Shown here in pieces: positions 5,971 to 7,948 of a stretch of DNA of 7,948 nt (position 1 is its first letter; the number at the start of each line of letters is the position of its first letter). A program made the position numbers and the translations under genes. The stretch spans positions 1 through 7,948 of the forward strand of contig CAUZJQ010000194.1 in the NCBI GenBank assembly GCA_963580095.1, in the 5' to 3' direction. The notes beneath the pieces were generated by a model that was not told where the DNA came from, searched no databases, and saw nothing but the letters and a program-made list of their open reading frames with translations. The DNA is from CAJWLW01 sp963580095 (lineage in GTDB: Bacteria > Verrucomicrobiota > Lentisphaeria > JABSQK01 > CAJWLW01).

Positions 5971-5998
5971 ATTTTAACGGCACTCTTACGGCGGTCAA
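5971..5998 (-). promoter_or_regulatory. Candidate sigma-70 promoter for the minus-strand oxygenase
   Basis: On the minus strand TTGACC (5993-5998) is followed after 16 bases by TAAAAT (5971-5976), within an A/T-rich stretch. The predicted start near 5964 would leave about 60 untranslated bases before the ATG at 5902. Both hexamers are close to consensus, but housekeeping promoters in this lineage are not well defined. Confidence 0.4.
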
Positions 5999-6055
5999 TA
6001 CGGGGGTCGTCTCGGCGGCGGCACCACGGCATGTGATGCTGGCGAAGAGGTTGTT

Positions 6056-6088
6056 AACATTGCGCTTTACGGCGCTTTTCGCAATGTT
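6056..6088. repeat. Hairpin in the divergent intergenic region
   Basis: AACATTGCG (6056-6064) and CGCAATGTT (6080-6088) form a perfect 9-bp inverted repeat around a 15-base loop. It lies between two divergently transcribed genes, upstream of the candidate promoter of the minus-strand gene. A regulator-binding site is possible. Confidence 0.45.
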
Positions 6089-6268
6089 TAATTCGATTTC
6101 TGGTGTGGCCTGGCATGTGAGCGATATGGCTGCAGTGCAATATCGACAGGCGCCACCATTTATACGCTGTCAAGAACATACGGCGGAAGGTGTAAATAAC
6201 TATCCACTTTGATCGTCGATTTCACCCGCTAAGAGAAGATTCACCAATTAAGTAACAGGCCGAGCGCA

Positions 6269-6305
6269 GGGGCGGGGTGGGGGCGGTGATCCCATCATTT
6301 TTTTT
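6269..6305 (+). terminator. G-rich run with weak hairpin and T8 tract
   Basis: A G-rich block (6269-6286) leads into TGAT-CCC-ATCA, extendable by two G-U pairs, and then eight T residues (6298-6305). The form is terminator-like but the stem is weak and no plus-strand gene lies upstream. It may instead end a leader RNA or be incidental. The remaining intergenic sequence at 5999-6428 shows no supported gene. Confidence 0.2.
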
Positions 6306-6428
6306 ACTCTCGTTGCCCGCTTTATATCTCTGCCGGTGGGGCTGTCAATCTCTCGTTGTCTCCTCGCATCCGATCGGGCGCGTGCTACGTTTCCGGTCAC
6401 TTCCAACCCTAACTCGAGTAATCACGTT

Positions 6429-7948
6429 ATGAAGACTGCCAGTTTGATTGCCATTGCCATCGCTCTTACCTCACTCTTTATCTTGCCACGATCTTTTGCA
6501 GCTGAATACGTCTTTGCGGAAGGTGAAAAGTTCCTGACGCTTGATGACAAGGGATGGCAGGTGACTCACCAGGACGATAGCTGGGCCAGCCACACCTACG
6601 GTGGTGCATGGACAACTCACGGAGGTTTGCTGGGAGCGCCTGCGGACAGTGTCGGCAGTGTTGCTGTGCAGGCTATTACCGTTCCGGTGGCAGGTGACTA
6701 CCGGGTCTGGAGTCGCTACCAGGCGCCGCCCTATTTTAATTTCTCGCATCGGGTCGAAGTGCATCAGGACGGCGAGGTTTTGTACTCTCACGTGTACGGC
6801 CGGAAGGAGAGCATGCGACAGTGGAGTTTTGGTGCCGTTTCCGACCAGTTGTGGTGGTCGTGGGGCGTCGACCACGACGCTGCTGAAGCGCCGGACGACA
6901 AGGTGGTGAAGTTGAAGGCAGGCCCTGCCAAGGTCCGGCTTGTTACGGTTGAGATGGGAGAGCCGGCAGGCGATCCGATGGTCGACCTGGTTGTCCTCAC
7001 CAACGACCTCACCGATGCCGCGATCGGGCCTCCAGGGACGCTTTTTACGACACAGGCAATGGACGCTTCCGAGCTGTACCTGAGATTCCGCAATACTACC
7101 GATGCTCCGGCCAGACTGAAGCTTCGCCGGCCGACGGGACATTATCAGCCACTGCAGTATATCGGCGATAATACCGTAATACCCGAAACTGATGTGCCCG
7201 CAGGTGAGTGGAGCGATTGGACGAACATCGGGCCGTTTTGCATGCTCGTCCACGACGACGGTATCCATGTATCGCTTGCCGATGCTGCGGGCTTTCCCGT
7301 CCAGGTCGCACGTGACCAGGCAGGTAAAGACCTGGCCGGCGACATGGAGATTGCCGGGGCTACCGGGGTTATCGTGATTCCCGTCGACATCACCTGGAAC
7401 CGGGAACATCACGTGCAGACGAGAAGTGAGCACACGGCCAAAGTGATCGCTTTGGCGAAGACGAAATGGCGCACCGCGAACGGCGGGCGGAAGCCGCAGG
7501 AATTGCTGTATTTCGGATGGGTCTTAGACCCAGAAATGAAGGACGCCCTGGGCTATAACACGCTGTTGCCCGATCAGTACGATCACAATCCAATCGACGG
7601 GTATTTTCAGCACGCCGCCAATGAGGACCAAATCCGCCAGCTGGCAGACCGCCTCAGCGACAAAGATAAGACCAGCCAAAGGGTTGTGAGTTACGGCGAT
7701 GAAACGTCTATCAAATTCGAAAAAGCACAAGCACTGACAAGGCTGAGCCGGGAATTGATGGGGCCGCAGGTGGAGACCGGAGTCAACTACAGCCCGCATT
7801 ACCCGTTACCACAATATTACGGCGCCCAGGAACACTGGGTGGATATTTTTAAGTTGGCACCGGATGCGCTGACGATGTTCTGGACCGAGGACTATCTCTT
7901 CAGCGTGCCACAATTGCCGCAGACGTTCTCGTGGACTTACGCTCAAAT
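6429..7948 (+). CDS. Secreted glycosidase-like protein of unknown family (3' end beyond window)
   Basis: The frame is open from the ATG at 6429 to the window edge, giving 506 residues without a stop. No strong ribosome binding site is visible. A Sec signal peptide is clear: MKT, a hydrophobic core (IAIAIALTSLFIL) and a likely cleavage after SFA (22-24). Residues about 26-190 look like a beta-rich carbohydrate-binding or sensory module, with VPVAGDYRVWSRYQAPPYFN (86-105) typical of wall- and sugar-binding beta sandwiches. A second beta-rich part, about 200-330, follows. From about 355 the pattern changes to an alpha/beta region: ELLYFGWVLDPEM, QIRQLADRLSDKDK, VVSYGDETSIKF and LTMFWTEDYLFSVP. 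The acidic residues Asp424-Glu425 and Glu487-Asp488 sit at strand ends, as in TIM-barrel glycosidases, but no known catalytic signature is certain. It resembles large uncharacterised secreted proteins of Lentisphaerota and Verrucomicrobiota. It is probably exported to the periplasm or outside and acts on polysaccharide; this is inference. Confidence 0.8.
   Translation, partial: MKTASLIAIAIALTSLFILPRSFAAEYVFAEGEKFLTLDDKGWQVTHQDDSWASHTYGGAWTTHGGLLGAPADSVGSVAVQAITVPVAGDYRVWSRYQAPPYFNFSHRVEVHQDGEVLYSHVYGRKESMRQWSFGAVSDQLWWSWGVDHDAAEAPDDKVVKLKAGPAKVRLVTVEMGEPAGDPMVDLVVLTNDLTDAAIGPPGTLFTTQAMDASELYLRFRNTTDAPARLKLRRPTGHYQPLQYIGDNTVIPETDVPAGEWSDWTNIGPFCMLVHDDGIHVSLADAAGFPVQVARDQAGKDLAGDMEIAGATGVIVIPVDITWNREHHVQTRSEHTAKVIALAKTKWRTANGGRKPQELLYFGWVLDPEMKDALGYNTLLPDQYDHNPIDGYFQHAANEDQIRQLADRLSDKDKTSQRVVSYGDETSIKFEKAQALTRLSRELMGPQVETGVNYSPHYPLPQYYGAQEHWVDIFKLAPDALTMFWTEDYLFSVPQLPQTFSWTYAQ

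Noticed and set aside
5883..6212. Plus-strand open frame of 109 codons in the divergent intergenic region
   Set aside because: It begins antisense to the start of the minus-strand oxygenase, has no ribosome binding site and its translation resembles no family.
6269..6286. G-quadruplex
   Set aside because: There are only three runs of four or more G and a final GG, so a three-layer quadruplex is not formed by the usual rule; a weaker two-layer form cannot be excluded.
6471..7433. Minus-strand open frame of 320 codons opposite the secreted protein
   Set aside because: The plus strand has a signal peptide and a frame open for the full 1520 bases with protein-like domains; the antisense frame is an effect of codon bias.

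Overview
The window suggests a bacterium of the Planctomycetota-Verrucomicrobiota-Lentisphaerota (PVC) group or a similarly built environmental lineage. The clues are pseudopilins with the N-terminal signature FTLIELLVV...ASMLLPAL, typical of Lentisphaerota and Verrucomicrobiota; several phytanoyl-CoA dioxygenase (PhyH) family enzymes; a LamG-like domain of the type common in planctomycete multidomain proteins; and a secreted glycosidase-like protein. Assignment to a phylum is inference from family habits, not from a marker gene. No rRNA, tRNA, CRISPR array, transposase or integrase was seen.

Layout: 1-212 is non-coding with a nested inverted repeat. 213-974 (+) is an intact PhyH-family oxygenase. 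975-1462 is non-coding with three inverted repeats and two copies of a small palindromic repeat. 1463-2395 (+) is a DUF1559-like pseudopilin whose frame is interrupted by one TGA. 2396-3110 is non-coding, with three more copies of the palindromic repeat, a possible gene tail and a C10A9 homopolymer junction. 3111-4031 (+) is an intact paralogue of the pseudopilin. 4032-5086 is a stretch of decayed fragments: a possible membrane-protein tail (-), a LamG domain with two frameshifts (+), and the 3' end of a second PhyH gene (-). 5027-5902 (-) is an intact but different PhyH-family oxygenase whose last codons run out of frame into that remnant. 5903-6428 is a divergent intergenic region with a plausible promoter and a hairpin. 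6429 to the window end (+) is a secreted, large glycosidase-like protein cut off by the window edge.

The genes do not form one operon or an obvious pathway. The two pseudopilins are a tandem duplicate pair separated by about 700 bases. The minus-strand oxygenase and the secreted protein are divergent neighbours and could share a control region. The overall picture is a loosely packed accessory region with gene duplication, nonsense and frameshift decay and small dispersed palindromes. I see no convincing new defence or mobile system. The most useful leads are the interrupted pilin, the palindrome family, the layered gene remnants at 4250-5086 and the uncharacterised secreted protein.
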